Notes: generated by a model not told the origin, from the sequence alone. A stretch of 64,000 bases of DNA from Micromonospora sp. WMMD882 (GCF_027497255.1 NZ_CP114903.1:3534001-3598000), one strand, 5' to 3'. Shown: positions 16,587 through 27,626, counted from the first letter of the stretch. Translations and numbers: made by a program.

Positions 16587-17189
16587 ATGAGGCATCCTCA
16601 CCGCGTTGTGCTGCTCGCCGGCCCGTCGGGTTCCGGAAAGTCCTACGTCGCGCGCCGGACCGGACTTCCCGTCCTCTGTCTCGACGACTTCTACAAGGAC
16701 GGCGACGACCCTACGTTGCCACGCCGGCACGGACGGGTCGACTGGGACTCCCCGGAAGCCTGGGATGCCGGGTTCGCCGTGGAAACCATTGCTCGCCTGG
16801 CTCGTGACGGCAAGGCCGAAGTGCCGGTTTATGCGATCGGCGAAGACCGAAGAGTGTCCTTCCGGACGTTCGACCTGGCCGGATCGGCACTCTTCGTCGC
16901 CGAAGGGATTTTCGCTGCCGAGATCGTCGCCGAGTGCCGTGAGCTGGGCCTCCTTGCCGGCGCGTACGCGCTGCGCCGGCCGCGCGGGGCGACCTTCGTC
17001 CGTCGGCTGGCCCGTGACCTGGCCGAGCAGCGCAAGGCCCCGAAGGTGCTGGTGCGGCGCGGCCTGACCCTGCTGCGCGACGAGCCGACGGTGCTGCGGC
17101 GGCAGGTCGGCCTGGGCGCGGAGGCCGTGCGGGCCCGCACGGCGCTGCGCCGGGTGGCCGACCTGCTCACCGGCCACCCGCCCCGTTGA
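16587..17189 (+). CDS. Uridine-kinase-like P-loop protein
   Basis: 200 residues. Walker A GPSGSGKS at residues 12-19, then LCLDDFYKDGDDPTLP, the pattern of uridine kinase-like NTPases (Asp/Tyr substrate loop), and a late Arg-rich lid (RPRGATFVRRLARDL). It probably phosphorylates a nucleoside or a related small molecule, which fits the nucleoside salvage genes downstream. The ATG directly follows a short AT-richer divergent gap from cvnA. Its exact substrate cannot be read from the sequence. Confidence 0.85.
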   Translation: MRHPHRVVLLAGPSGSGKSYVARRTGLPVLCLDDFYKDGDDPTLPRRHGRVDWDSPEAWDAGFAVETIARLARDGKAEVPVYAIGEDRRVSFRTFDLAGSALFVAEGIFAAEIVAECRELGLLAGAYALRRPRGATFVRRLARDLAEQRKAPKVLVRRGLTLLRDEPTVLRRQVGLGAEAVRARTALRRVADLLTGHPPR

Positions 17190-17200
17190 TCCCGGCCCGG

Positions 17201-18280
17201 TCAGGACAGCAGCTTCGCGTACGCCGGCTTGATCACGTCGTCGATGATCCGCAGCCGCTCGTCGAACGGGATGAAGGCGCTCTTCATCGCGTTGACGGTG
17301 AACCACTGGAGCTCCGCCCAGCCGTAACCGAACGCCTCCACCAGCAGGGCCATCTCCCGGGACATCGAGGTGCCGCTCATCAACCGGTTGTCGGTGTTCA
17401 CCGTCACCCGGAAACGCAGCTCACGCAGCAGCCCGATCGGATGCTCGGCGATCGACGGGGCGGCCCCGGTCTGCACGTTGGACGACGGGCACAGCTCCAG
17501 CGGGATCCGCTTGTCCCGCACGTACGCGGCCAGCCGGCCGAGCAGCGGCCGGTCGTCGCCGAGGACGATGTCGTCGACGATCCGCACCCCGTGGCCGAGC
17601 CGGTCCGCCCCGCACCACTGGATCGCCTGCCAGATCGACGGCAGCCCGAACGCCTCGCCCGCGTGGATGGTGAAGTGGAAGTTCTCCCGCTGGAGGTACT
17701 CGAACGCGTCCAGGTGCCGGGTGGGCGGGAAGCCCGCCTCCGCGCCGGCGATGTCGAAGCCGACCACGCCCGCGTCCCGGTGCCGGACGGCCAGCTCGGC
17801 GATCTCCTGCGAGCGCGCGGCGTGCCGCATCGCGGTCAGCAGGGTGCCGATCCGGATCGGCCGGCCGGCCTGCGCGGCCTGCTCGGCGCCCTCGGCGAAC
17901 CCGGCGAGCACCGCCTCCACCACCTCGTCCAGGGTGAGGTCCTGCTCCAGGTGCTGCTCGGGGGCGAACCGCACCTCGGCGTAGACCACCCCGTCGGCGG
18001 CCAGGTCGAGGGCGCACTCCCGGGCCACCCGGGCCAGCGCCGGGGCGGTCTGCATGACCGCCACGGTGTGCGCGAACGTCTCCAGGTAGCGTTCCAGCGA
18101 CCCGGAGTTCGCCGCCTCCACGAACCAGCGGCCGAGCGCCTCCGGATCGGTGGTGGGCAGCTCGTGCCCCACCTCGGCGGCCAGCTCGACCACCGTCGCC
18201 GGCCGCAGTCCCCCGTCGAGGTGGTCGTGCAGCAGCGCCTTCGGGACCTTGACGATGTCCTCGTACGAGATTGCGACCAT
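17201..18280 (-). CDS. add: Adenosine deaminase
   Basis: 359 residues, full length. It converts (deoxy)adenosine to (deoxy)inosine. Zn ligands HDH at residues 18-20, the HAGEAFG motif with the catalytic Glu, the metal His in [10 protein letters not shown], and the NTDN aspartates are all present. It converges on the kinase gene, ending 11 bases away, and diverges from the methyltransferase-like gene. With the transporter, cdd and deoA below, it forms a nucleoside scavenging set. Confidence 0.96.
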   Translation of the reverse strand: MVAISYEDIVKVPKALLHDHLDGGLRPATVVELAAEVGHELPTTDPEALGRWFVEAANSGSLERYLETFAHTVAVMQTAPALARVARECALDLAADGVVYAEVRFAPEQHLEQDLTLDEVVEAVLAGFAEGAEQAAQAGRPIRIGTLLTAMRHAARSQEIAELAVRHRDAGVVGFDIAGAEAGFPPTRHLDAFEYLQRENFHFTIHAGEAFGLPSIWQAIQWCGADRLGHGVRIVDDIVLGDDRPLLGRLAAYVRDKRIPLELCPSSNVQTGAAPSIAEHPIGLLRELRFRVTVNTDNRLMSGTSMSREMALLVEAFGYGWAELQWFTVNAMKSAFIPFDERLRIIDDVIKPAYAKLLS

Positions 18281-18316
18281 GCTCAGACATTAGTCAGCCG
18301 GACCACGGTCCGTACG

Positions 18317-19234
18317 ATGGCCTCCGTGGAGTCGGAGATCGTCGACCGGTTGCGCTGTCCGGTCTGCGCCGGGTCGCTCGCGCCGGCCGTCGCCGGCGCC
18401 GCCCGTACGCTGCGTTGTCCGCGCGGGCACAGCTTCGACGTCGCCCGACACGGGTACGTCAACCTGCTCGCCGGCCGCAGCCCGCACACCGGGGACAGCG
18501 CGGCCATGGTCGCCGCCCGGGCGGACTTCCTCGCCGCCGGGCACTACGACGTGATCTCGACAGCCCTCGCCGAGGCGGCCGTCGACGCGCTCTCCCGCGC
18601 CCGCAGGCCCGCGACCGCCGACGCGGGGACGGGCGAGGCGGGGGCGGGCGAGGCGGGGGCGTACCCGCTGGTGGTGGAGGCCGGGGCGGGCACCGGTAGG
18701 CACCTGGCGGCGGTGCTGGCGGCGCTGCCCGACGCCGTCGGTCTGGCCCTGGACGTGTCGAAGCCGGCGCTGCGCCGCGCGGCCCGCGCCCACCCCAGGG
18801 CCGGCGCCGCGCTGGCCGACACCTGGCAGCGGCTGCCCCTGGCGGACGCCTCGACGGCGCTGCTGCTCAACGTGTTCGCGCCGCGCAACGGGGCGGAGTT
18901 CCGTCGGGTCCTGCGCCCGGACGGGGCGCTGCTGGTGGTCACCCCGGCCGAGGAGCACCTGACCGAGCTGGTCGGGGCGCTCGACCTGCTCCGGGTGGAC
19001 CCGGCGAAGGCCGAGCGGGTCGCCGGCAGCCTCGGCGGGCACTTCACGCCGGAACGTGACACGGTGCGCCGGGCCCGGTTGACGTTGACCCGACCGGAGG
19101 TGGAGACGCTGGTCGGGATGGGGCCGAGCGCCTGGCACCGCGACCCGGCCCGGCTCGCCGCGCGGATCGCCGGCCTCGCCGAACCGGTCACCGCGACCGT
19201 GGCCGTCCACCTCGCCGTCTGGCGACCGGCCTGA
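18317..19234 (+). CDS. Putative 23S rRNA (guanine-N1-)-methyltransferase, RlmA-like
   Basis: 305 residues. An N-terminal zinc site (C14, C17, C34, H38) is followed by FDVARHGYVNLL and a Rossmann SAM-binding domain (VVEAGAGTGRHLAAVLAALP, LALDVSKPALRRAAR). This is the arrangement of RlmA enzymes that methylate G745/G748 of 23S rRNA; some family members confer tylosin or mycinamicin resistance. A Gly/Ala-rich stretch with a small DNA repeat (18625-18660) interrupts the domain before motif I. Start at ATG 18317; a GTG nine bases on is possible. Confidence 0.85.
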   Translation: MASVESEIVDRLRCPVCAGSLAPAVAGAARTLRCPRGHSFDVARHGYVNLLAGRSPHTGDSAAMVAARADFLAAGHYDVISTALAEAAVDALSRARRPATADAGTGEAGAGEAGAYPLVVEAGAGTGRHLAAVLAALPDAVGLALDVSKPALRRAARAHPRAGAALADTWQRLPLADASTALLLNVFAPRNGAEFRRVLRPDGALLVVTPAEEHLTELVGALDLLRVDPAKAERVAGSLGGHFTPERDTVRRARLTLTRPEVETLVGMGPSAWHRDPARLAARIAGLAEPVTATVAVHLAVWRPA

Positions 19235-19255
19235 CCGCGCCGCGCGCCGGTCAGG
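19230..19255. terminator. Hairpin between convergent genes
   Basis: Perfect 8-bp stem CCTGACCG / CGGTCAGG with a 10-base loop, between the ends of the methyltransferase-like and DUF4272 genes. It overlaps a 21-bp direct repeat (19238-19258 and 19262-19282). Confidence 0.5.
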
Positions 19256-19274
19256 TGGGAACGCCGCGCGCCGG

Positions 19275-19958
19275 TCAGGTGGAGAGGTCGACCTCTTCCC
19301 AACCCGACGCCGGGTCGTGGTACGGCCCGAGCAGCACCACCGCCCACTCCAACGCCCACCGGCGCTGCCCGATGGCGTGCGAGTCGATGACGCCCGGCAG
19401 GGGCCGCCCGTCCCGTTCCGACTCCAGGAACGCCCAGTCCAGGCAGTAGTGCAGGTCGAGCAGGGCCGCCGCGTCGGCGGGATGCTGCGGGGCGACGAGC
19501 AGCCGGGACCGCCACTGGTCGAAGGTCTCCCCGGCGGCGATGTTCGGCAGCTTCGTCACCAGGTCCTCGTCGACCGGCAGGGACGGGTCGAGCTGCTTGG
19601 TGAGGCCGAGCACCCAGGTCAACGCGAAGAGGGCGTCGTGGTGCAGCACGAACGACCGGTGGTCGCCCTTGCCGACGGTGATGAAGTCCCACTCCGGCGG
19701 GGTGACCGAGTCGACCAGCCGGGAGCCGAGCAGCCAGCTCATCGCCGCGTCGGCCGGCATGCCGAAGCACCGGGCCTGGATCAGGTGCAGCACCGCGATC
19801 CGCGCCTCGACCTCGCCTGTCGGCCGCAGGGTCACCTCGTCCTCCGGCTCCCAGACCAGCGGGAACCGCGCCGGGGGGACGGGCAGCCCGAGCCGGCCCA
19901 CCTCGTCGAGGCTGGCCTCGCGGACGGCCGCCGGGTCGGGCGCGGGCACCACGGTCAC
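19275..19958 (-). CDS. DUF4272-like protein
   Basis: 227 residues, no signal or membrane segment. The central part (EARIAVLHLIQARCFG, then AMSWLL and WALEWAVVLLGPY near the end) resembles DUF4272 proteins of unknown function. The GTG start overlaps the deoA stop (GTGA), so it is the last gene of the nucleoside operon and probably translated with deoA. No biochemical role can be assigned. Confidence 0.75.
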   Translation of the reverse strand: MTVVPAPDPAAVREASLDEVGRLGLPVPPARFPLVWEPEDEVTLRPTGEVEARIAVLHLIQARCFGMPADAAMSWLLGSRLVDSVTPPEWDFITVGKGDHRSFVLHHDALFALTWVLGLTKQLDPSLPVDEDLVTKLPNIAAGETFDQWRSRLLVAPQHPADAAALLDLHYCLDWAFLESERDGRPLPGVIDSHAIGQRRWALEWAVVLLGPYHDPASGWEEVDLST

Positions 19959-21256
19959 CGGTCCGCCCGTACCCCGTCGATCCGGTCGATGACCAGCGGC
20001 GTCGGCGTCGGCGCGGTGGGCGTGACCTGGACGGCGCGGGCCGCCTCGGCCCGCGCGGCGGGAATCCGGCCGGGGTCGTCGGCGCGCAGCTCGTAGAGGG
20101 GATCACCGGCCCGCACCGGGTCGCCGGGACGTCGGCACAGCACCACCCCGGCCCCGGCGGCGACCGGGTCCTCCTTGCGGGCCCGGCCCGCGCCGAGCCG
20201 CCAGGCGGCCACCCCGATCGCGTACGCGTCGACGGCGGCCACGAACCCGTCGGTCTCGGCGCGCACCACCTCGACCTCGGCGGCCCCGGGCAGCGGCGCG
20301 TCCGGGTCGCCGCCCTGCGCCCGGACCATCGCCCGCCAGGCGTCCATCGCCCGACCGTCGCGCAGGGCGGCGGCCGGGTCGGCGTCCGGCAGGCCGGCGG
20401 CGTCGAGCATCTCCCGGGCCAGCGCCAGGGTCAGCTCGACCACGTCGGCCGGGCCGCCGCCGGCCAGCACCTGCACGGACTCGGCGACCTCGACCGCGTT
20501 GCCGACGGCCAGGCCGAGCGGGGTGGACATGTCGGTGAGCAGGGCGACCGTCCGCACGCCGTGCGCTCCGCCCAGCTCGACCATCGTCCGGGCCAGCTCA
20601 CGGGCGTCGTCGACGTGCTTCATGAACGCGCCGGAGCCGACCTTGACGTCGAGCACCAGCGCGCCGGTGCCCTCGGCGATCTTCTTGCTCATGATCGAGC
20701 TGGCGATCAGCGGGATCGCCTCGACGGTGCCGGTGACGTCACGCAGCGCGTACAGCTTGCGGTCGGCCGGGGCGAGGCCCGCGCCGGCCGCGCAGATGAC
20801 GGCGCCCACCTCGCGGAGCTGGGCGATGAACTCGTCGTTGCGCAGCGCGGCCCGCCAGCCCGGGATGGACTCCAGCTTGTCGAGCGTGCCGCCGGTGTGG
20901 CCGAGCCCCCGCCCGGAGAGCTGCGGCACGGCCGCGCCGCACGCCGCGACCAGCGGGGTCAACGGCAGGGTGATCTTGTCACCGACGCCACCGGTGGAGT
21001 GCTTGTCGACAGTCGGCCGGTCCACCGCGGACAGGTCGAGCCGTTCTCCGCTGGCGATCATCGCGGCCGTCCAGCGGGCGATCTCCGGGGCGGTCATGCC
21101 GCGCAACAGGATCGCCATGGCCAGCGCCGACATCTGCTCGTCGGCCACCTCACCCCGGGTGTACGCGTCGACCACCCAGTCGATCTGCGCGTCGGACAGC
21201 GCCCCGCCGTCCCGCTTGGCGCGGATCACGTCGACCGCGGCGAACCCGTTCGTCAC
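19955..21256 (-). CDS. deoA: Thymidine phosphorylase
   Basis: 433 residues. It cleaves thymidine or deoxyuridine to base plus deoxyribose-1-phosphate. The family signature is visible: DKHSTGGVGDKITLPLTPL, LSGRGLGHTGGTLDKLES and KIAEGTGALVLDVKVGSGAF. The GTG at 21256, with GAGGAGG upstream, overlaps the cdd stop (GTGA). This is the common actinobacterial order cdd-deoA, behind a nucleoside importer. Confidence 0.96.
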   Translation of the reverse strand: MTNGFAAVDVIRAKRDGGALSDAQIDWVVDAYTRGEVADEQMSALAMAILLRGMTAPEIARWTAAMIASGERLDLSAVDRPTVDKHSTGGVGDKITLPLTPLVAACGAAVPQLSGRGLGHTGGTLDKLESIPGWRAALRNDEFIAQLREVGAVICAAGAGLAPADRKLYALRDVTGTVEAIPLIASSIMSKKIAEGTGALVLDVKVGSGAFMKHVDDARELARTMVELGGAHGVRTVALLTDMSTPLGLAVGNAVEVAESVQVLAGGGPADVVELTLALAREMLDAAGLPDADPAAALRDGRAMDAWRAMVRAQGGDPDAPLPGAAEVEVVRAETDGFVAAVDAYAIGVAAWRLGAGRARKEDPVAAGAGVVLCRRPGDPVRAGDPLYELRADDPGRIPAARAEAARAVQVTPTAPTPTPLVIDRIDGVRADR

Positions 21257-21975
21257 TGTTCCTCCTCGCCCGGGCCGGACCAGCGGACCGGGATCTCCGC
21301 CGGCGGCTCGCCCTCGCCCGCCCAGTACATGCTGCCGGTGGCGTCGACCACCACCACCCGGGGCGTGCGGGCGTGTCCCCAGGTGACGGCCCCGTCCGGG
21401 GCACCCCAGCTCGGCCCCTCCTCCAGCACGCCGGTCTCGGCGGCGGCGTCGTCGCCGGCCGACCGTTCCCAGTACGCCGTCCAGACCTGTCGACCGGCGG
21501 AGAGGTCGGGGTGCACGAAGACGGTGCCCCGACCACGCCAGGCGGCCAGCCGCTCCGGCACCACCGGCACCGGGGCCTGCGCCACCACCGCGTCGAGGTC
21601 CGCCACGTCGAACGCGTGCGGCAGCAGCTCGGCCATCCGCAGCGGCCCGCCCTTCGCCTCGACCAGGCACTCCGGGCCGCCGTTCTCCCAGAGCAACTGG
21701 CGGCACCGGCCGCACGGCATCAGCGGCTCACCGGTGGCGTCGACGCAGGACAGCGCCAGCAGCCGGCCACCACCGGAGGCGTGCAGCGCGGAGACCACGC
21801 CGCACTCGGCGCAGAGCACCACCCCGTACGCGGCGTTCTCGACGTTGCAGCCGACCACCATCCGGCCGTCGTCGACCAGGGCGGCGGCCCCGACCGGGAA
21901 CTTCGAGTACGGCACGTAGGCGTGCCGCATGACCTCGGTGGCGGCGGCGCGCAGCCGCTCCCAGTCGATGTCCAT
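21253..21975 (-). CDS. cdd: Cytidine deaminase with C-terminal extension
   Basis: 240 residues, against about 130 for a typical tetrameric enzyme. Residues 1-130 are a full cytidine deaminase: CNVENAAYG, zinc Cys55 with Glu57 (CAE), and PCGRC with Cys88/Cys91. Residues about 131-240 form an added segment I do not recognise, with FVHPDLSAGRQVWTAYW and RVVVVDATGSMYWAGE. Start ATG 21975; the reading frame upstream lacks family sequence. Coupled to deoA by GTGA. A strong hairpin lies between it and the permease gene upstream. Confidence 0.92.
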   Translation of the reverse strand: MDIDWERLRAAATEVMRHAYVPYSKFPVGAAALVDDGRMVVGCNVENAAYGVVLCAECGVVSALHASGGGRLLALSCVDATGEPLMPCGRCRQLLWENGGPECLVEAKGGPLRMAELLPHAFDVADLDAVVAQAPVPVVPERLAAWRGRGTVFVHPDLSAGRQVWTAYWERSAGDDAAAETGVLEEGPSWGAPDGAVTWGHARTPRVVVVDATGSMYWAGEGEPPAEIPVRWSGPGEEEQ

Positions 21976-22045
21976 GCCGGCGATTCTGCCGCACCGCCAC
22001 GCCGACCTGCGGCAGGGCCCCGACCACCCACCGGCCCGCACACGA

Positions 22046-22090
22046 GGGAGGGACCCCTGCTACGCCTGGCGCACAGCAGGGGTCCCTTCC
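22046..22090 (-). terminator. Long hairpin between permease gene and cdd
   Basis: Perfect 13-bp stem AGGGACCCCTGCT (22049-22061) / AGCAGGGGTCCCT (22075-22087), extendable to 16 bp with one G-U pair, with a 13-base loop. It lies inside the nucleoside gene run, so it may be a partial terminator or RNA-stability element. It could also be a dispersed palindromic repeat. Confidence 0.7.
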
Positions 22091-22100
22091 TGACAGATGC

Positions 22101-23384
22101 TCAGCCCTTGACGTACGGCTTGCCGTCGGCGGCCGGGGCGCGCACCTTGCCGACCAGCCCGGCCACCGCCAGGATGGTCGCCAGGTACGGCAGCATCGCC
22201 AGGAACTGGCTGGGGATGATGCTGTTGATCGCCCCGAGGTAGGTGCCGAGCTGGTCGGCGAAGCCGAAGAACAGCGCGGCGAGCAGCGCCCCGGTCGGGC
22301 TCCACCGTCCGAAGATCAGCGCGGCCAGGGCGATGAAGCCCTTACCGCCGATCATGTTCTTGGTGAAGGTGTAGAGCGCCAGCGTGTACGACGCGCCGCC
22401 GATGCCGGCGATCAGCCCGGCCAGGATGACGTTGCGGTACCGCACCGCCAGCACCTTCACGCCGAGGGTGTCGGCGGCGGTGGGGTGTTCGCCCACCGCG
22501 CGGGTCCGCAGCCCCCACCGGGTCCGGAACAGCGCCAGGTGGATCACCAGCACCAGGATCAGCCCGAGGTACAGGAAGATGTTGCCCCGGAACAGCGCCG
22601 GCCCGAGCACCGGGATGTCCTCCAGCACCGGGATGGCCCAGGTCTCGAAGCGCGGCGGCTGGTTGTAGCTCTGCGTGTCGGTCTGCATCAGCCGCTCGTA
22701 GAGGAAGCCGGTCAGGCCGAGCGCGAGCAGGTTCAGCACGATCCCGATGACCACCTGGTCGACCAGGTAGCGGATGGCGAAGACCGCCAGCAGCAGCGAG
22801 ATGAACGCGCCGCCCAGCGCGGCGGCCACCAGGCCGACCCAGACGTTGCCGGTCATCGTGCCGAACAGCGCGCCGGCGAAGGCGCCCATCAGCAGTTGGC
22901 CCTCGATCGCCACGTTCACCACGCCGGAGCGTTCGCAGAGCACCCCGGCCAACGCGCCGAAGATCAACGGCAGGGCCAGGACGAAGGTGCCCCGGACGAT
23001 GTTGACCATCGGCATGAAGTTCTGCCCGGGCGGCGCGTCGGAGACCTGCCAGCAGAGGAACGACGCGACGAAGCCGACCACGCCCGCCGCGAGGACGGCG
23101 GTGAACCAGCGCTTCGGCACCACCCCGGCGAGCAGAGCCGCGCCGGCGGCCACCGCCAGCACGCCGAACAGGATCGCGCCGAGCGTGCCGTGCACCGACA
23201 GCGCCGCGCCCTCGGCGTCGTCGCTGAGGGTGAACCGCGCCCGCTGGTCGGTGGCGAGCGTCCCGAACAGGGCCGCCGCCAGCAGGCCGAGCGCGAGCAG
23301 GACCACCCCGGCCTTACGGTCCCGGGTCCAGAAACCCACCCGGACGGGGGCTACGGCGACGTCGTCGACTGCCATCGTGGACAT
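22101..23384 (-). CDS. Nucleoside ABC transporter permease (second)
   Basis: 427 residues, a BPD_transp_2-type permease like B. subtilis NupQ. It has about eight to ten hydrophobic helices and the family stretch CERSGVVNVAIEGQLLMGAF followed by GNVWVGLVAAALGG. Its N-terminal 100 residues carry two additional helices. The start is four bases after the stop of the first permease. With the paired permease, the double ATPase and the BMP lipoprotein it forms a nucleoside importer. Confidence 0.92.
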   Translation of the reverse strand: MSTMAVDDVAVAPVRVGFWTRDRKAGVVLLALGLLAAALFGTLATDQRARFTLSDDAEGAALSVHGTLGAILFGVLAVAAGAALLAGVVPKRWFTAVLAAGVVGFVASFLCWQVSDAPPGQNFMPMVNIVRGTFVLALPLIFGALAGVLCERSGVVNVAIEGQLLMGAFAGALFGTMTGNVWVGLVAAALGGAFISLLLAVFAIRYLVDQVVIGIVLNLLALGLTGFLYERLMQTDTQSYNQPPRFETWAIPVLEDIPVLGPALFRGNIFLYLGLILVLVIHLALFRTRWGLRTRAVGEHPTAADTLGVKVLAVRYRNVILAGLIAGIGGASYTLALYTFTKNMIGGKGFIALAALIFGRWSPTGALLAALFFGFADQLGTYLGAINSIIPSQFLAMLPYLATILAVAGLVGKVRAPAADGKPYVKG

Positions 23385-23388
23385 GCGG

Positions 23389-24695
<1,307 letters not shown>

Positions 24696-24699
<4 letters not shown>

Positions 24700-26324
24700 G
24701 GCTGGTCCTCGTTCGCGTCGGTGCCCGGGGCGTCGGGCGCGGCGGCGCCCGTACCCGGGGCGCTGTGCGCGGCGGCGCCCGTGCCCGCGGCGTCGGGCGC
24801 GGCGGTGTCGTCGGCGTGGTCCGGGTTGATGCCGGCCATCAGCAGACCGATCTCCTCGCGTGGGGTGTCCGGGGCGACGACGCCGATGATCCGCCCCCGG
24901 TACATCACCGCGATCCGGTCGGCCAGGCCGATGACCTCGTCCAACTCGCTGGAGACCACCAGGACGGCGGTGCCGTTGTCCCGCTCCTGGATGATCTGGC
25001 GGTGGATGAACTCGATCGAGCCGACGTCCACGCCCCGGGTCGGCTGGGAGGCGATGAAGAGCTTCAGCGGCCGGGAGAGCTCCCGGGCCACGATCACCTT
25101 CTGCTGGTTGCCGCCGGAGAGGGTGCCCACCGGCGCGTCCGGCGACGAGGTCCGGACGTCGAACTGGGCGATCCGCTCCTCTGCCGACCGGGTGATGGCG
25201 TCCGGCTTCAGGGCCAGGCCGGCGGCGAACGGTGGCCGGTCGTAGAGGTCCAGGACCAGGTTCTCCGCCACGGAGAACTCCTTGACCACGCCGTCGACGC
25301 TGCGGTCCTCGGGAACGTAGCCGACCCCGGCGCGGAGCACCTTCTTGGTCGACCAGCCGTCGATCTGTTCGCCGTTGAGCGAGACGCTGCCGGCGAGCAC
25401 CGGCCGCAGCCCCATGATCGCCTCGACCAGCTCGGTCTGCCCGTTGCCCTGCACGCCCGCGACGCCGAGCACCTCGCCCGCCCGTACGGTCAGGTCGACG
25501 CCGTCGACCGCGCGGACGTCCCGGTCGTCGTCGACGACCACGCCGGCCACCTCCAGCACGGCCGGGCCCGGCTTCGCCGGCTCCTTCCGTACGGTCAGGT
25601 GCACGCTGCGGCCGACCATCAGCGCGGCCAGCTCGTCCCGGCTGGCCGTCGGGGAGGCGGTGCCGACGGTCCTCCCGCGCCGGATCACGGTGATCCGGTC
25701 GGCGATGGCCTTCACCTCGCCCAGCTTGTGGGTGATGAACACGATCGACTTGCCGGCCGCCTTCAGCGACCGCATGACGGTGAGCAGCTCCTCGGTCTCC
25801 TGCGGGGTGAGCACCGCGGTCGGCTCGTCCAGGATGAGCAGGTCCACCTCGCGGGTGAGCGCCTTGACGATCTCCACCCGCTGCTGGATGCCGACCGGCA
25901 GGTCCTCCACCACGGCGTCCGGGTCGACCCGCAGGTTGTAGCGGGCGGAGACCTCGGCGACCTCCCGGGCGGCCCGCCGCCGGTCGAGGAACCCGGCGAG
26001 GCCGCCGCGGACCTTCTCCGCGCCGAGCATGACGTTCTCGGCCACCGTGAAGACCGGCACGAGCATGAAGTGCTGGTGCACCATGCCGATGCCGGCGGCG
26101 ATGGCGTCCGACGGCCCTCGCAGCCGCAGCGGCTTCCCGTCGACCAGGATCTCGCCGGAGTCCGGGTGGTAGAGCCCGTACAGGACGTTCATCAGGGTCG
26201 ACTTGCCCGCGCCGTTCTCGCCGAGCAGGGCGTGAATCTCTCCAGGCTCCACCGTCAGGTCGATGTGGTCGTTGGCGACCAGGTCACCGAACCGCTTGGT
26301 GATGCCGCGCAGTTCGAGTCTCAG
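24696..26324 (-). CDS. Nucleoside ABC transporter ATP-binding protein (two domains)
   Basis: 542 residues, NupO/sugar-type ATPase with two nucleotide-binding halves. The first has [12 protein letters not shown] and [12 protein letters not shown]; the second has the degenerate P-loop [11 protein letters not shown] and [15 protein letters not shown]. The first ATG/GTG in frame (26252) falls right before Walker A and would remove the first beta strands. The frame upstream encodes the expected [19 protein letters not shown], and a CTG at 26324 has GGAGG exactly 5 bases before it, so a CTG start is proposed. The C-terminal tail is Ala/Pro/Gly-repetitive. Confidence 0.9.
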
Positions 26325-26543
26325 CGCAACCTCCGGGTGCGAGCGATGGGGCAGCCTGGCCGGCCGGGGTGTCCGTGGGTGGCCAGTCGCGCGGGGGACA
26401 ACTCTGGTGCGGACCGCGCGGGGATGACACGTCCGCGCAGGTCGGCCGCTCCGGCGGCACGGGCCCGGTGCCCGCGCCGACCGGAGCGGCCGGAGGTGGT
26501 ACGCGACCCACCGGTCACCGGCGAGCCGGCGACCGGTGGCGGG

Positions 26544-27626
26544 TCACTTCGGCTGGGCGGCCGAGGTGACCGTGATGGCGCCGCCGGAGATGTCGGTCTT
26601 GAGCTTGTCCAGCTCCGCCTTCAGCTCGGCCGGGACCTTGCTGTCGAACTCGTGGAACGGGGCGAGCGAGACGCCGTTGTTCGAGAGGTTGCCCAGGTAG
26701 CCCGGGTTCGGCTCCAGCTTCTCCCCGTTGGCGGCCTTGAGCACGGCCTCCTTGACGGCGTCCGGGATGTTCTTCACCACGGTGCTGATGATGGCCGGGC
26801 AGTTCGGGGTGCTCTCGCAGCCGTCGACGTCCACCCAGATGGTGTTGAACTTGCCGCCGCTGGCCTGGGCGGCGGCGGTGGTGCCGAGGCCCGCGCCGCC
26901 GGCGACCGGCATCACGATGTCGGCGCCCTGGGCGACGAGCGCGTCGCCGACCTTCTTGCCCTCGTCCTGCTTGACGAAGTCGTTGGTGAACGAGCCGTTC
27001 TGGGTGGCCTTGTCCCAGCCGAGCGCCGTGACCGAGGCGTTCTTGGTCTTGTTGTAGTGGGCCACGCCGTCGACGAAGCCGTCCATGAAGATCGTCACCG
27101 GCGGGATCTTCATGCCGCCGTAGGTGCCGACCTTCTTGCTCTTGCTCATCCCGGCCGCCAGGTAACCGGCGAGGAAGCCGGCCTGGGCGGTGTCGAACTG
27201 CATCGGGTAGACGTTGGCCTCCGGGACCTTCGCGTCCACGATGCCGAACTGCTGCTCCGGGTTCGCCGCGGCGATCTTCGAGGTGGCGGTGCCCATCAGG
27301 CCACCGACCGCCAGGATGAAGTCGCACTTCTGGTTGACGTACTGGGTCAGGTTCGGCTCGTAGTCGGCCTCGGCCTTGGACGCCACGTACTTGGTCTCGA
27401 TGTTGCTGTTCTCCGCCTTGGCGGCCTCCAGGCCCTTCCAGGCGGAGGTGTTGAACGACTTGTCGTCGATGCCGCCGACGTCGGTCACCATGCAGGCGCT
27501 GAACTTCTCGCCACCGCTGCCAGCGCCGGTGTCCTCCTCCGGCGCCTCACCGCACGCGGCGGCGCCGAGCACCAGCCCACCGACCGCGAGGGCCGAGACG
27601 ACCCGCATCCCACGCACAGAGCGCAA
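26544..27626 (-). CDS. BMP-family nucleoside-binding lipoprotein
   Basis: About 360 residues. A signal peptide with lipobox (LAVGGLVLGAAAC) is followed by a Med/BMP-type binding protein (VTDVGGIDDKSFNTSAWKGL, SKAEADYEPNL, FILAVGGLMGTA, VHYN-like contacts later). Substrate receptor of the nucleoside importer. Candidate starts are TTG 27626 (GGGAGGGAG five bases upstream, preferred), GTG 27617 and ATG 27608; the frame further upstream is Gly/Thr-rich and unlikely. First gene of the operon, 219 bases before the ATPase. Confidence 0.92.
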   Translation of the reverse strand: MRSVRGMRVVSALAVGGLVLGAAACGEAPEEDTGAGSGGEKFSACMVTDVGGIDDKSFNTSAWKGLEAAKAENSNIETKYVASKAEADYEPNLTQYVNQKCDFILAVGGLMGTATSKIAAANPEQQFGIVDAKVPEANVYPMQFDTAQAGFLAGYLAAGMSKSKKVGTYGGMKIPPVTIFMDGFVDGVAHYNKTKNASVTALGWDKATQNGSFTNDFVKQDEGKKVGDALVAQGADIVMPVAGGAGLGTTAAAQASGGKFNTIWVDVDGCESTPNCPAIISTVVKNIPDAVKEAVLKAANGEKLEPNPGYLGNLSNNGVSLAPFHEFDSKVPAELKAELDKLKTDISGGAITVTSAAQPK

